Positions 26,840 through 36,275 of a stretch of 64,000 nt of DNA are shown piece after piece. Positions within the stretch are counted from its first letter, which is position 1, and every line of letters starts with the position of its first letter. Where the stretch lies: assembly GCA_947564735.1 (NCBI GenBank), contig CANOEC010000001.1, positions 62,001-126,000 on the forward strand, read 5' to 3'. Under the pieces are notes generated by a model. The model was not told the origin of the DNA, did no database searches, and saw only the letters and a list, made by a program, of their open reading frames with translations. This stretch comes from an uncultured Lachnospiraceae bacterium. Its GTDB lineage: Bacteria; Bacillota; Clostridia; Lachnospirales; Lachnospiraceae. The position numbers and the translations under genes were made by a program.

Positions 26840-29029
26840 TCATAGGTTTTTGTTAATAAATCTTTGCGCAGCAAACCATGTGACCAATATATATAAAAAC
26901 GAAATACCCACAATCTTTGCATATGAGTCTGCCACATACATAAATATCTGGTCTTTTGAACTATAAAATAAAAAATCCTCCAAGAAAAAAGAAAACGAAA
27001 AAATTACTCCTCCCATCGCAAATACTACTGCACTTATAATCGGCATGAAAAACCATGCCATTTCATTTCTGAATACAAGTTTATTAATCTGCTCTCTTGT
27101 AAATCCCAAATAATGTAGAATCCTATAATTTCTTCCACTCTGCAAAATATTTGTAAGCTGCTGCACAGATAACATTGCCAGACAACCTAAAATCAATGCC
27201 GTCTCCATATATCCAACGACCATTCTGATTAACGTTATAACAGAAATCGTCTCTGTTTCCTGCAATGTTTTTAGCCTGACATATACTTTCGTCTCTGTCA
27301 TTTCAAATAATTCGGTCATCTTGCGCTCTAATCTTAACGCCGTCTCATACCCTGTTCTGGAACAAAAACGATAAAGCGCGATACTGGTAGCGCGACTCAA
27401 TTTCCCGCACAAACTATCCGGTATCACATAGACATACTTCATATGATTTGTATATAACGCCATTCCGGTCTCGTATGTATAATTGAATGCATCTATTTCC
27501 TTTAAAATAATATCTCCCACCATAATGGAAGCTACACTGCCACGCGCTTCATCCATCTGTTCCTCAGAATATTCCTGATCCCACTGTATCGCATAATCCC
27601 CATGCAATACAATAGGGGGTTTTCCAAGAGAGAGCAGCAACTTATTATAGTCAGACAGCGAAACACATATTGCTAACCGGGGTTTTCCTTCCTCTTTTAA
27701 CTGCTCCTCCACAAAAAAAGTTTCCATAACCATTTCATCAGCAATCGCAACCTTCTCTTTCACTAATTGTTCTGTTACCGGTCCAAAATTTATATACTCA
27801 CTATTTTCATGGTTTCTATATTTATCATAAGAAATCATGGTAAAAAGCTGCATGTCAAATACTGACCGCTCGTGCAAATATCCTTCTATCCGTTCTAAAT
27901 AAATTGGACACCAGATTCCAAGAGCAAGCATAAAACTCAGAATCAGCGTGATTGCTGCCATTACTTTTCCATAAACACGTATATTACTGCAAATATCTCC
28001 TAAGATAATCCTGTTTTCACTAAATACTCTATGATGTGTATATCTCTTATGCAAAAGAATCTCCGAAAAAACTTCATAAAAAAGAAAAACAATAGAAAAC
28101 AATAAAAAGACCATTCCAAAAACCAAAAGATAGCACAACTGAGAATTTAAAACCTTTCCCTTTACCAGACTGTCCAAAACCGGGTACAAAGCGCAAAGCG
28201 CTCCCTCCTGTGCAACTCCCAGACATATTGCAGCGATGATACTATCGTATATATTCCTGCTTTTTATAAAAATAACCAATAACAGTATAGAAATGATTAC
28301 GCTTACCAAACCAGTCACTTTATAGAATAGCGGAAAATAATCAAAGCACACAGACATTATGCAAACCATAATGACTGAAATATATAGATAACCGGCATAG
28401 CATACTGCCAACGCACATATTCCACTGCCATGACCGGTATCTTTATCCGGCGTATGATCTTCTACTGCCCGGAACAAATCAGCAATGGCGCTTCTCATCA
28501 TTTTTCTTATGTAATAAATTGAAAGCACAGCAAAAACAGAAACAAAGTAAAAAAATGTCAAAATTATTGTATTTGGATAAAATAACGGTTTGATATCCAG
28601 ATTTTCACCAATATATACAAAATATTTATGCAAAATCAAAGAAGAAACCATTCCACCAGACACAATTCCCATTGAAACACCGAGAAAAGCCGCTACCATT
28701 CTTTCTGTACAATACAAATATGCCGCCTTACTCCGCCTCAGTCCGGACATAATGAATACCGCCAATGCTTTTTGCTTTCTGATATATAGAAAACGTTCTA
28801 TATATATCATCAATATAGTCGGCATTAAAAATATGAAAGGAACTGCATACAATATTTTATCTGACAAAACGGAAAAGGAGGCAGAAAGCCCCATATCTAT
28901 TCTAAAATGACTGTCCAATAAAACGGCATAAGAATAAAAAGCAGTCACTCCCACTGCCAACGTAAAAAAATATATCATGTATTCATGAATGGATTGTTTT
29001 AGGCTCTGACGAATAATTCTCCCTATCAT
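26840..29029 (-). CDS. Bce-type ABC permease (FtsX family)
   Basis: Membrane permease of 729 aa with about ten helices and one large extracellular domain (roughly 375-580), the layout of BceB/VraG-type antimicrobial-peptide detoxification permeases. A FtsX domain is seen near the N-terminal helices (MIYIERFLYIRKQKALAVFIMSGLRRSKAAYLYC) and again at the C-terminus (ILHYLGFTREQINKLVF). Its start is at the ATPase stop, so the two are translationally coupled. In this family the transporter frees lipid-bound antibiotics such as bacitracin; the ligand here is unknown. Confidence 0.88.
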   Translation of the reverse strand: MIGRIIRQSLKQSIHEYMIYFFTLAVGVTAFYSYAVLLDSHFRIDMGLSASFSVLSDKILYAVPFIFLMPTILMIYIERFLYIRKQKALAVFIMSGLRRSKAAYLYCTERMVAAFLGVSMGIVSGGMVSSLILHKYFVYIGENLDIKPLFYPNTIILTFFYFVSVFAVLSIYYIRKMMRSAIADLFRAVEDHTPDKDTGHGSGICALAVCYAGYLYISVIMVCIMSVCFDYFPLFYKVTGLVSVIISILLLVIFIKSRNIYDSIIAAICLGVAQEGALCALYPVLDSLVKGKVLNSQLCYLLVFGMVFLLFSIVFLFYEVFSEILLHKRYTHHRVFSENRIILGDICSNIRVYGKVMAAITLILSFMLALGIWCPIYLERIEGYLHERSVFDMQLFTMISYDKYRNHENSEYINFGPVTEQLVKEKVAIADEMVMETFFVEEQLKEEGKPRLAICVSLSDYNKLLLSLGKPPIVLHGDYAIQWDQEYSEEQMDEARGSVASIMVGDIILKEIDAFNYTYETGMALYTNHMKYVYVIPDSLCGKLSRATSIALYRFCSRTGYETALRLERKMTELFEMTETKVYVRLKTLQETETISVITLIRMVVGYMETALILGCLAMLSVQQLTNILQSGRNYRILHYLGFTREQINKLVFRNEMAWFFMPIISAVVFAMGGVIFSFSFFLEDFLFYSSKDQIFMYVADSYAKIVGISFLYILVTWFAAQRFINKNL

Positions 29030-29770
29030 TTAGAAATTTCTCCCTTCCGCATATAATTCCCGCAAAATTTCATTCAGATATAGTTCTTGATTCTGACTAT
29101 CTCTACACAATTGTCTTCCAATTTTCCCGTCCTGCATAAACACCACACGATCGCTATAAGAAGCCGAAAAGGGATCGTGAGTGACCATTAATATTGAAGT
29201 AGCAAACTTTTTATTCATTTCACATATGGAACGCATTAAAATGCGTGAAGCGTTCTGGTCCAAGGCTCCGGTCGGCTCATCTGCCAATATAAGAGAAGGC
29301 TCCTTAATCAAGGCACGGACACAGGCACACCTCTGTCGTTCTCCACCGGACGCCTTTATCGGAATCTTGTCGAGTATATGCTCTATTTGAAACATCTTTG
29401 CCAATATTTCTACTTTCTGAATAAATTCCTTTTTCTGTCCAATCGTAAGAGGCAGCATAATATTTTCTCTGATTGTTAAGGTATCTAACAAATTATATTC
29501 CTGAAAAATAAATCCAAGTTCATCCCTTCTGAACGCTGCCAGCTCTTTTTCATTATATTTGCCAATATCAATGCCATGAAACTTAACTGTCCCTTCTTCA
29601 AACCTTTCCATTGCTGATATGCAGTTAAGAAAAGTCGTTTTCCCAGAACCTGATGCCCCCATAACAACAACAAATTCCGATTTTTTCATTTTGAAATTAA
29701 TTCCCTTTAATATTTCCACGTCATTATATAATTTTCGCATACTGGTTACTTCAAGGATTAATTCTTCCAT
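29030..29770 (-). CDS. Bce-type ABC ATPase
   Basis: ATPase of 246 aa in the LolD/BceA group. Walker A MGASGSGKTTFLNC, Q-loop GFIFQEYNLLD, signature KASGGERQRCACVRAL (an SGGE variant usual for the group), Walker B LILADEPTGALD and H-loop VTHDPFSASYSDR. It drives the adjacent FtsX permease. A terminator at 29913-29950 separates it from the regulators upstream, so it must have its own promoter in 29771-29912. Confidence 0.92.
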   Translation of the reverse strand: MEELILEVTSMRKLYNDVEILKGINFKMKKSEFVVVMGASGSGKTTFLNCISAMERFEEGTVKFHGIDIGKYNEKELAAFRRDELGFIFQEYNLLDTLTIRENIMLPLTIGQKKEFIQKVEILAKMFQIEHILDKIPIKASGGERQRCACVRALIKEPSLILADEPTGALDQNASRILMRSICEMNKKFATSILMVTHDPFSASYSDRVVFMQDGKIGRQLCRDSQNQELYLNEILRELYAEGRNF

Positions 29771-29912
29771 TCTTATTTCCCTCCTCTTTAGAATGATTCA
29801 CTAATTTGTTCCGCGTGTATTTTCCGATGTTTTTTTCTTAATCTTCAGACTATGTAAATATAGCAAACAATACTACCTATTTTTTCAACTTGGAAGAAAC
29901 TAATCAATACTG

Positions 29913-29950
29913 GGAAAAAAATAAGAGACACCTTTCCACAGTGTCTCTGT
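29913..29950 (-). terminator. Terminator of the BlaI-M56/M23-LytTR-GHKL operon
   Basis: AGAGACAC (29924-29931) pairs perfectly with GTGTCTCT (29941-29948). On the minus strand TATTTTTTT follows. It lies about 35 bases after the GHKL kinase stop. Confidence 0.8.
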
Positions 29951-29981
29951 CATCCATTTTTTGTCCGAAATAAATGTCTAT

Positions 29982-31241
29982 TTATTTTATATATAAAATA
30001 ATATCTGTCTGATAAATATCACTCTTATTATCAATCCTCATATCACCATTATATTGATTGACAATATTTTCTATATTGGATAAACCAATTCCATGATTTT
30101 CTTTATCGTCTTTTAAACTTAAAAATCTATTTCCGCTTTTATTTATCTTTCCATCAAAAGAATTATACATGCTGATATATAAAATTCCCTTAACATATCT
30201 GATTGTAATGCTCAGAAACTTATTTTGCGCCTTTTGCAAAGCCTCTATCGCATTATCTAACAGATTTCCCAGCAAAACTGTCAAATCAAAATTTGACATA
30301 AACTTCTGTTCCGGAACATTGATTTGTACTTTCGGCACACATCCTAAGTCTTCTATGATTCCTAACTTATAATTTAAAATGCCGTCTATTTCCATATTGC
30401 CTGTTCTGACATGCTCTTTTGATATTTCCATTTTACTTTCCATCTGCCTAAGATAATCTTTTGCCTCATCATATTTCCCACTCTGCAAGTACTCATGTAT
30501 CTGCAATAAATGATTTTGCATATCGTGGCGCAACGACTTCACATTTTGTTGTGACTGCCTAATGACATCAAGTTGGTTTGCATACATATGAACCTGTTGT
30601 TCCATCACGGCAGTTTTCATCTTCTCTTGATAAGATTCCATAATCCTCTCATACAAAAAGAAGATTCCAACCGTTATCAAACATATGAGAGTAGCGCCAA
30701 ACATGGCTGATTGATTCGGCAGTTCTGCTCTGACAAGTAATTCCGTTAAGATAATATTTCCGGCAGCCATAAAAATCATACTGATATAATTGGCAGTGGG
30801 CATCTGCAAATACTTATCAATGCATACACATCTTTCAATTACTAAAACAATGACCAATGTAAAGAGCGCCGCACATAATCTTATTACGGCTTCATTATGG
30901 ATTCCGATTCCTGTCATATAAAACAATCTGAATACAATCTCTTTTACAGCGAGGCTAAGCGCCACTGAAACCATGACAACTAGTGCTTTTTTCCACATAT
31001 TGCCCTCATAAAAAAAGCATGTTACAGCCATCAACCCACAAAAAAGTAATAAAATAGTTAAACTATTTATCCGTAAATTATAGTCAATCAGCCACATAAA
31101 AATCCATACAATGAAGTACAGCGGCATTATCATTTTAGACTTTTTTCCTTTGTGCACTAAAAATAATCTGATTACTCGTATATTAATATACAAACTTAAA
31201 ATGTTATATGCTGCACTAAACAATGCTTCGTAAAATTCCAT
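29982..31241 (-). CDS. AgrC-like GHKL sensor histidine kinase
   Basis: Membrane kinase of 419 aa. About six hydrophobic segments fill residues 1-205; the phosphoacceptor region is VKSLRHDMQNHLLQI, and the GHKL ATPase domain has LLDNAIEALQK and NHGIGLSNI. This is the AgrC/ComD type that senses peptides. It starts 8 bases after the LytTR gene stop. No AgrB/AgrD pair is adjacent, so its signal is not evident. It may read the same cell-wall stress as the M56/M23 protein two genes upstream. Confidence 0.9.
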   Translation of the reverse strand: MEFYEALFSAAYNILSLYINIRVIRLFLVHKGKKSKMIMPLYFIVWIFMWLIDYNLRINSLTILLLFCGLMAVTCFFYEGNMWKKALVVMVSVALSLAVKEIVFRLFYMTGIGIHNEAVIRLCAALFTLVIVLVIERCVCIDKYLQMPTANYISMIFMAAGNIILTELLVRAELPNQSAMFGATLICLITVGIFFLYERIMESYQEKMKTAVMEQQVHMYANQLDVIRQSQQNVKSLRHDMQNHLLQIHEYLQSGKYDEAKDYLRQMESKMEISKEHVRTGNMEIDGILNYKLGIIEDLGCVPKVQINVPEQKFMSNFDLTVLLGNLLDNAIEALQKAQNKFLSITIRYVKGILYISMYNSFDGKINKSGNRFLSLKDDKENHGIGLSNIENIVNQYNGDMRIDNKSDIYQTDIILYIK

Positions 31242-31249
31242 TTTTTAAC

Positions 31250-31975
31250 CTACTGCCCTCTTAATATATTTCCTTCTAAAATTCTTTGCCTCACTTTTTT
31301 CCTCATTGACTGACTGATTGGCAGGACAACACCTGTCGCCATAATAACTTCATCTATATGGAACTCTGCTACATAATTCACATTGACAATATATGATTTA
31401 TGAATCATACAAAAGATGTCCTTATCAATCTGCTTTTCGATGTCTCTCATCGCGCCATAAAACTGCCTGTCATTGTTATCACTTGTTACAATATGTATTT
31501 TTTTACCTTCGCACTGAAAATACATAATTTGATTCATAGCAGTTCTGTAAGCAGACTTCCCAATATGAAATTCAAAAAAGCTTTTCTTTTTGTCAAATAA
31601 TCGCCTGTATTCCCGCATGATTTTACCAATATCTGCATCCGTTACAGGTTTCACGAGAAAATCCATCGGTCTGTTTTGAAACAAAGCCATTGCATAACTT
31701 TGTTTTGAGGAAACATATACAATCTGTGTTACTTCATTTGTAAGATTACTGCGTATCGTCTGTCCAACTGATACGCCATCTGCCCCTCCAAGTTCAATAT
31801 CAAGAAAAAGAATATTCAAAGGCGGATTTTCATTCATATATTTCAGATAATCCTCCCCCGACAAAAATACTTCTGTCTCAATGGTTATTCCGGTTTCCTT
31901 GGAAAAATTTTCCAAGCTCTTTTCAATCTGAGCACAAAACATGTAATCATCATCACATATACCGATCGTGTACAT
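31250..31975 (-). CDS. LytTR-type response regulator
   Basis: AgrA-like regulator of ~241 aa: receiver with ICDDDYMF and phosphoacceptor Asp in ILFLDIELGGADG, Lys in VKPVTD, then a LytTR DNA-binding domain (AMNQIMYFQCEGKKIHIVT, CMIHKSYIVNVNYVAEF, LPISQSMRKKV). The start at 31975 (MYTIGICD) follows GGAG by 6 bases and leaves 16 bases after the M56/M23 stop. It partners the following GHKL kinase. Confidence 0.9.
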   Translation of the reverse strand: MYTIGICDDDYMFCAQIEKSLENFSKETGITIETEVFLSGEDYLKYMNENPPLNILFLDIELGGADGVSVGQTIRSNLTNEVTQIVYVSSKQSYAMALFQNRPMDFLVKPVTDADIGKIMREYRRLFDKKKSFFEFHIGKSAYRTAMNQIMYFQCEGKKIHIVTSDNNDRQFYGAMRDIEKQIDKDIFCMIHKSYIVNVNYVAEFHIDEVIMATGVVLPISQSMRKKVRQRILEGNILRGQ

Positions 31976-31991
31976 CCTATTCTCCACTCCG

Positions 31992-34220
31992 CTACTCTTC
32001 CTCAAGCGGTATCACATCCTGCATATACTTCTCTGGATCCACAAACTCCCCGAACCGGCTGAGCGCAAAGTGCAGATGCGGTCCCGTTGACATACCGGTG
32101 CTTCCCACCGTGGCAATTTTGTCGCCGCGCTTGACCTGCATATCCTTCTGTGCAACAACCTCGGCGCAATGGCAATAATATGTCATCTCGCCGTTTATAT
32201 GGCGCAGCACCACATAATTCCCGTACTTTGCCGAGAATCCCGTCTCATATACTACACCATCCGCTGCAGCGAATACATCTGTGCCCTGCCCCGCTGCATA
32301 ATCGATTCCCTCATGCACAATTGTCTGTTTTGTAACCGGATTTATCCTGCTTCCAAAGGTATCTGATATCCGGGAGTAATTGCAAGGTTTATCATATAGA
32401 ATCTCCACATCATTTACATTTCCGCTGTACGCATACGGAAATCCGCCATCCTGACCGTCCCAGAACAGCTCAAAAACCATATCATCCCACTCACATTGGA
32501 GATTGCCGAGTTCTAACGCCTCTCCATCCTGTACCGACAAATAAATGGACGCACTATGGCTGCCCTGTTCATCTTGATACTCTTCATATAAATAATTAGA
32601 TTGCCAGCCTGTCTGCCCTTGCGCATTTACTTCCGCCACCAGATACCTGTCAAACAGCTCTTCTTTCTCTAAATCTATCTGGAAATTCTTCACCAGCGGT
32701 TCCTGCCAGAGCAGATTACTTTCTATTTCATAGCGGTACAGATAACGCTTTGACCTCGGATGCAGCCACACCGTTGTTCCGTCTGCGGAAACCGCCACTT
32801 CACATGCATCGTCGCCCTGCGTCATCTGACAGCCGATGGGCGCAAGGTCAAGACTTCTTACAACGCTTCGACTGGTCAAATCATAAACAATCAGTCCGAA
32901 ATAATCATGAAAAATCACAATACTCTCCCGCCCGGATTTCATACTTCCGGCAAAATCCAGCGTCGGTCCGTCCGCCCCAAAAGGAGTCTCCGCCGTGACA
33001 TCTGCCCATACAGGCTCTAACTGCTGCGGTTCTGTTGTCTCTTCATTTGACACGGTTTCCTCACCTTTCACCGTGTCGCCGCCCGCATCATTTGTAAGAA
33101 GTATCTGGATTTCTCCTTCCTCCTGTGCCGCTCCGGTAAACGCACATCCCGCTAAAACAGCCATCAGCAAAAGCGTCAGCGCCGCCGCCCATGTTCTGCT
33201 TCTTCTTTCATCCGTCACGCATAATATTCTTTCTTTTAATTCGGATTTTCCCGGACGAAGCATAGTCCCGTAGGAATATACGCTTCTTCCTTTTTTCCCG
33301 GAAGAAAGCTTTAAAAGCATCTCACTGTAGGCAAACCGTTCCTTCTGCCCAATCTTCTGAATCGTCCCGTAGTCACATGCAAGCTCCCCGTCCCTTATGG
33401 ACGCTGCCGCTGCAATCCACACGAAGGGGTGAAACCAGTATACGGTCACCAGAACCACCCTCAATAACGCCCACAGATAATCCCTGTGCAGATAATGCAC
33501 TTCCTCATGGATTACCGCATACCGGAAAATGTCCGAAGCCACATCGATCTCTTTTCCGATGTAAACTGCCGGTCTAAAGAATCCAACCAGACATGGCGAC
33601 GGCAGATTCTTAACCAGATATATCGGAACTTGTTTCTTCCCCATCACACCCACATATTTCCCCCGATAGACCTTTCGCAAACTGCATAGCCTGCGCCGGA
33701 AACGTATATGCGTTGTCCCTAAGCAAAAAGCCACCGCCAGACTGCCAACAATCCATACCGTACACATAATTGTTTTAACCGATAGCTTCTTAGCATTCTT
33801 TTCCGTCTGCATGGCTCCATTCTCATATTCCGTATGATTTCCATCATTTGTTTCCCATAGCCCCTCTTCTGAGGGCTGTCCTTTCTCAAAAGAATGCGCC
33901 GTCATGTCCTGTTGCGGCGCCAAATCAGATGCCGTCTCCCCAGCAGATACTTCTGCTGGATTGTCTGTCCCTTGTCCATACTCATTTGTCACTTGCCCAT
34001 GCCCGTCTGTTTCCCTCATATGCCTCATCGCCGCTGTGTCTGCAAAACGCAATATACTTAAAGAACTGTCTATCAGGTTAACCGGCAGCAAAAGTCTCGC
34101 CACTACAAGCAGCCACAACCCATACCGCACATAGACATGAAGCTTATTGCCCATTCCTTTTCGTATCACAAGTATTGCCGACACCAGCAATGCTGTCTGT
34201 ATCATAATACCCATCATCAT
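31992..34220 (-). CDS. BlaR1-like M56 sensor protease fused to M23 endopeptidase
   Basis: A 742-aa membrane protein. The M56 part (~1-345) has hydrophobic segments at ~3-20, 32-48, 150-168 and 250-270, with the zinc-protease motif H238-E-x-x-H242 (VIHEEVHYLHRD). A further hydrophobic segment ending in AGCAFTG (~345-360) precedes an extracytoplasmic region with beta-propeller-like strands. The C-terminal ~130 residues are a complete M23/LytM domain: H636-x-x-x-D640 (HEGIDY), H684, and H715-L-H717. Both active sites look intact. In BlaR1/MecR1, beta-lactam binding triggers M56 cleavage of the repressor; here a wall hydrolase replaces the penicillin sensor. It follows BlaI by 57 bases. The ATG follows GGGGAGG. 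Confidence 0.9.
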   Translation of the reverse strand: MMMGIMIQTALLVSAILVIRKGMGNKLHVYVRYGLWLLVVARLLLPVNLIDSSLSILRFADTAAMRHMRETDGHGQVTNEYGQGTDNPAEVSAGETASDLAPQQDMTAHSFEKGQPSEEGLWETNDGNHTEYENGAMQTEKNAKKLSVKTIMCTVWIVGSLAVAFCLGTTHIRFRRRLCSLRKVYRGKYVGVMGKKQVPIYLVKNLPSPCLVGFFRPAVYIGKEIDVASDIFRYAVIHEEVHYLHRDYLWALLRVVLVTVYWFHPFVWIAAAASIRDGELACDYGTIQKIGQKERFAYSEMLLKLSSGKKGRSVYSYGTMLRPGKSELKERILCVTDERRSRTWAAALTLLLMAVLAGCAFTGAAQEEGEIQILLTNDAGGDTVKGEETVSNEETTEPQQLEPVWADVTAETPFGADGPTLDFAGSMKSGRESIVIFHDYFGLIVYDLTSRSVVRSLDLAPIGCQMTQGDDACEVAVSADGTTVWLHPRSKRYLYRYEIESNLLWQEPLVKNFQIDLEKEELFDRYLVAEVNAQGQTGWQSNYLYEEYQDEQGSHSASIYLSVQDGEALELGNLQCEWDDMVFELFWDGQDGGFPYAYSGNVNDVEILYDKPCNYSRISDTFGSRINPVTKQTIVHEGIDYAAGQGTDVFAAADGVVYETGFSAKYGNYVVLRHINGEMTYYCHCAEVVAQKDMQVKRGDKIATVGSTGMSTGPHLHFALSRFGEFVDPEKYMQDVIPLEEE

Positions 34221-34277
34221 GCTTACCTCCCCTTATACGTCCCGAAGCATTCCTCTATCATCTGTCCTGCCATTGCT

Positions 34278-34667
34278 TCACTGTTCCCGATGTTCTCTCG
34301 CCGCCTTAATAATCTGATACAGCTCTTCCATTTCCTCTTCCGGGATTTCCTGCTTCTTCACAAGCGTATTCACCATAAGACCGAGACTGCCGTTATAAAT
34401 CCGGTTGAGGAAACTGCTCGTCTCCGACTCCACGACTTCCTCTCTCTTCAAAACCGCATAATATTCCCTTGCCTTCCCGCCTTCATGATAAGCAATATAG
34501 CCCTTCTGCTCCATCCGCTTTAAAACCGTTTTCGTAGTGCTCTTCGCCCAGCCCGTCTCTTCTTCCATTGCCCTGATAATCTGAGTCGCCGTCTTTGGCT
34601 CCACCTCCCACAAATTCTCCATGATATACCATTCACTGTTTGATAAACCAACTGCTTTTTGTTTCAT
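34278..34667 (-). CDS. BlaI/MecI-family repressor
   Basis: Winged-helix repressor of ~129 aa (LSNSEWYIMENLWEVEPKTATQIIRAMEEETGWAKSTTKTVLKRMEQKGYIAYHEGGKAREYYAVL) with a C-terminal dimerisation helix region. In the family it is inactivated by cleavage by the partner M56 protease. The ATG at 34667 follows GGAG by 6 bases. It is the first gene of the operon and probably autoregulates through the dyad at 34763-34840. Confidence 0.92.
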   Translation of the reverse strand: MKQKAVGLSNSEWYIMENLWEVEPKTATQIIRAMEEETGWAKSTTKTVLKRMEQKGYIAYHEGGKAREYYAVLKREEVVESETSSFLNRIYNGSLGLMVNTLVKKQEIPEEEMEELYQIIKAAREHREQ

Positions 34668-34762
34668 AATTTTCTCCATTTCTGCACTGCTTTTAGCTCA
34701 GCTTGGCTGAGATTCGTATAAACAAATTTGTGCCTGCCATGATGCTTGTACACGCTATACTA

Positions 34763-34840
34763 TATATTAAAAAGGTTGACATATGTAGCCCTATCTATAA
34801 TATACCGCTAAGGGTTACATACGTCAACCTTTTTAATATA
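34763..34840 (-). promoter_or_regulatory. BlaI operon promoter inside a 30-bp-arm dyad
   Basis: Two 30-base arms (34763-34792 and 34811-34840) are inverted copies with only about two differences in the inner 28 bases. Each arm holds AAAAAGGTTGAC followed by a BlaI-like TACATATGTA half-dyad (GACATATGTA on the left, TACATACGTC on the right). On the minus strand TTGACG (34822-34827), 17 bases and TATATT (34799-34804) form a good promoter towards BlaI. The left arm offers TTGACA pointing the other way. Confidence 0.75.
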
Positions 34841-34910
34841 AATGGTACAACTTTTTTTCTTGCAGCTTCTTTCTTGCAACTTTTTTACTTTATACTGCCG
34901 CAATGATATG

Positions 34911-35218
34911 ATGATGTTGGGGTCAAATAGAACTTTTAGAAAATACTACCGGCAGATTGCACAAATTGCTCACGCAGTTGTTTTGTGAAGGAGATTGTGA
35001 TTTTCTTCATATTCCGCTCAGTATCCAGCATTTTGCGGACACGGATGTCCGCAAAAGCCCGAAACGAGCCCGGATGGCTCATTAAGGGCGGATGCGTCTG
35101 TCAGTCAATGTCTTACCGGAATAGGTTAGAAAATCCAATCGACGAAACCACACAAGAGAGCAATTTGTGCAATCTGCCATCTCAATTTCCCAAAAGTTCA
35201 TTTTGACCCCAACATCAT
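34911..35218. mobile_element. 308-bp MITE-like element with 61-bp inverted ends
   Basis: The ends 34911-34971 and 35158-35218 are inverted copies, equal in length and identical at about 51 of 61 positions. They begin ATGATGTTGGGGTCAAA and end CAGATTGCACAAATTGCTC. The interior carries a perfect 11-bp hairpin TTTTGCGGACA/TGTCCGCAAAA (35031-35056) and a GAGCC/GGCTC hairpin near 35068-35082, and no credible coding frame. A non-autonomous transposon or a structured RNA locus would both fit. A clear target-site duplication cannot be delimited. Confidence 0.65.
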
Positions 35219-35318
35219 GATATTGTACAATAGACTTAAATCTTGTATCTTGCGTCTGCAATGCCGGCGGCTTGCGCTTCAAGAATACCAGCATTTTCGG
35301 AGGGAAAACACACAGCAT

Positions 35319-36275
35319 ATGAACGACTTACTCATCAGAATCAAAGACAACGTAGCAAAAACCATTATCGGAAAGGAACAGGTCACGGAGCTTCTTCTGA
35401 CTGCTCTTGCAGCAGGCGGACATGTACTCCTAGAAGACGTCCCCGGCACCGGCAAGACGGTTCTTGCGAAATCACTGGCAAAATCCATGGACTGTTCCTT
35501 TGGCAGAATCCAGTTTACGCCCGACCTTCTCCCCAGCGATGTGACAGGGCTGTCCTATTTTAATCAGGAAAAGAGCGCCTTTGTCTTCAAGGAAGGCCCC
35601 GTATTTACCAATCTTCTGCTGGCGGATGAAATCAACCGCGCGACACCGAGAACACAATCGAGTCTGTTAGAATGTATGGCGGAAAAACAGGTAACGGTGG
35701 ACGGTGCAACACGGACATTGGCGGAGCCTTTCTTTGTCATTGCAACACAGAATCCGGTGGAAACCCTTGGCTGCTATCCTCTGCCGGAAGCACAGATGGA
35801 TCGTTTTCTCATGCGTATCAGCATGGGCAGTCTAAGCCCCGATGAAGAACGTCAGATGATTGACCGCTACATAAACGCACAGCCGCTTGACTCCATCCAG
35901 CCGGTATGTACGCGTGATGAAATTATCTCTTTGCAGTGTGAATGCAGAAATATTTATGTACACACAGACTTAAGGGACTACATCGTAAATCTTGTTCAGG
36001 GAACACGGAAATACGGTAACTCTTCCCTCAAAGGCAGACGTATTGACGGCGGTGTCAGTCCCAGAGGTACGCTTGCGCTGTTGCGTGCATCGCAGGGGTA
36101 CGCCATGGTACAGGGGCGGGATTTCGTGACACCGGAAGATATTAAAGCCGTTGCCATACCGACCCTTGCCCACAGATTAATTACCGAGGACGCCTACGCA
36201 GAGGAACAGGAGTCTCTCATTTCCGGACTCTTAAGCAGCATTGCGCTTCCTACGGAGGACTGGACGAAACCATGA
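35319..36275 (+). CDS. MoxR-family AAA+ ATPase
   Basis: AAA+ ATPase of ~318 aa. IIGKEQVTELLLTALAAGGHVLLEDVPGTGKT has Walker A GVPGTGKT-like DVPGTGKT; Walker B is LLADEINRA; sensor and family motifs RTQSSLLECMAE, ATQNPVE and LPEAQMDRF follow. MoxR proteins act as chaperones with DUF58 and membrane partners. The ATG at 35319 is the first ATG after a CGGAGGG site, though the spacing of ~15 bases is long. It overlaps the DUF58 gene by 4 bases. Confidence 0.93.
   Translation: MNDLLIRIKDNVAKTIIGKEQVTELLLTALAAGGHVLLEDVPGTGKTVLAKSLAKSMDCSFGRIQFTPDLLPSDVTGLSYFNQEKSAFVFKEGPVFTNLLLADEINRATPRTQSSLLECMAEKQVTVDGATRTLAEPFFVIATQNPVETLGCYPLPEAQMDRFLMRISMGSLSPDEERQMIDRYINAQPLDSIQPVCTRDEIISLQCECRNIYVHTDLRDYIVNLVQGTRKYGNSSLKGRRIDGGVSPRGTLALLRASQGYAMVQGRDFVTPEDIKAVAIPTLAHRLITEDAYAEEQESLISGLLSSIALPTEDWTKP

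Noticed and set aside
34985-35206. Small plus-strand frame inside the 308-bp element
   Set aside because: No ribosome site and no recognisable protein; it runs into the right inverted end.
35217-35318. N-terminal extension of the MoxR ATPase
   Set aside because: The extra residues do not resemble the family and begin inside the inverted-repeat element; the ATG at 35319 starts the conserved domain properly.
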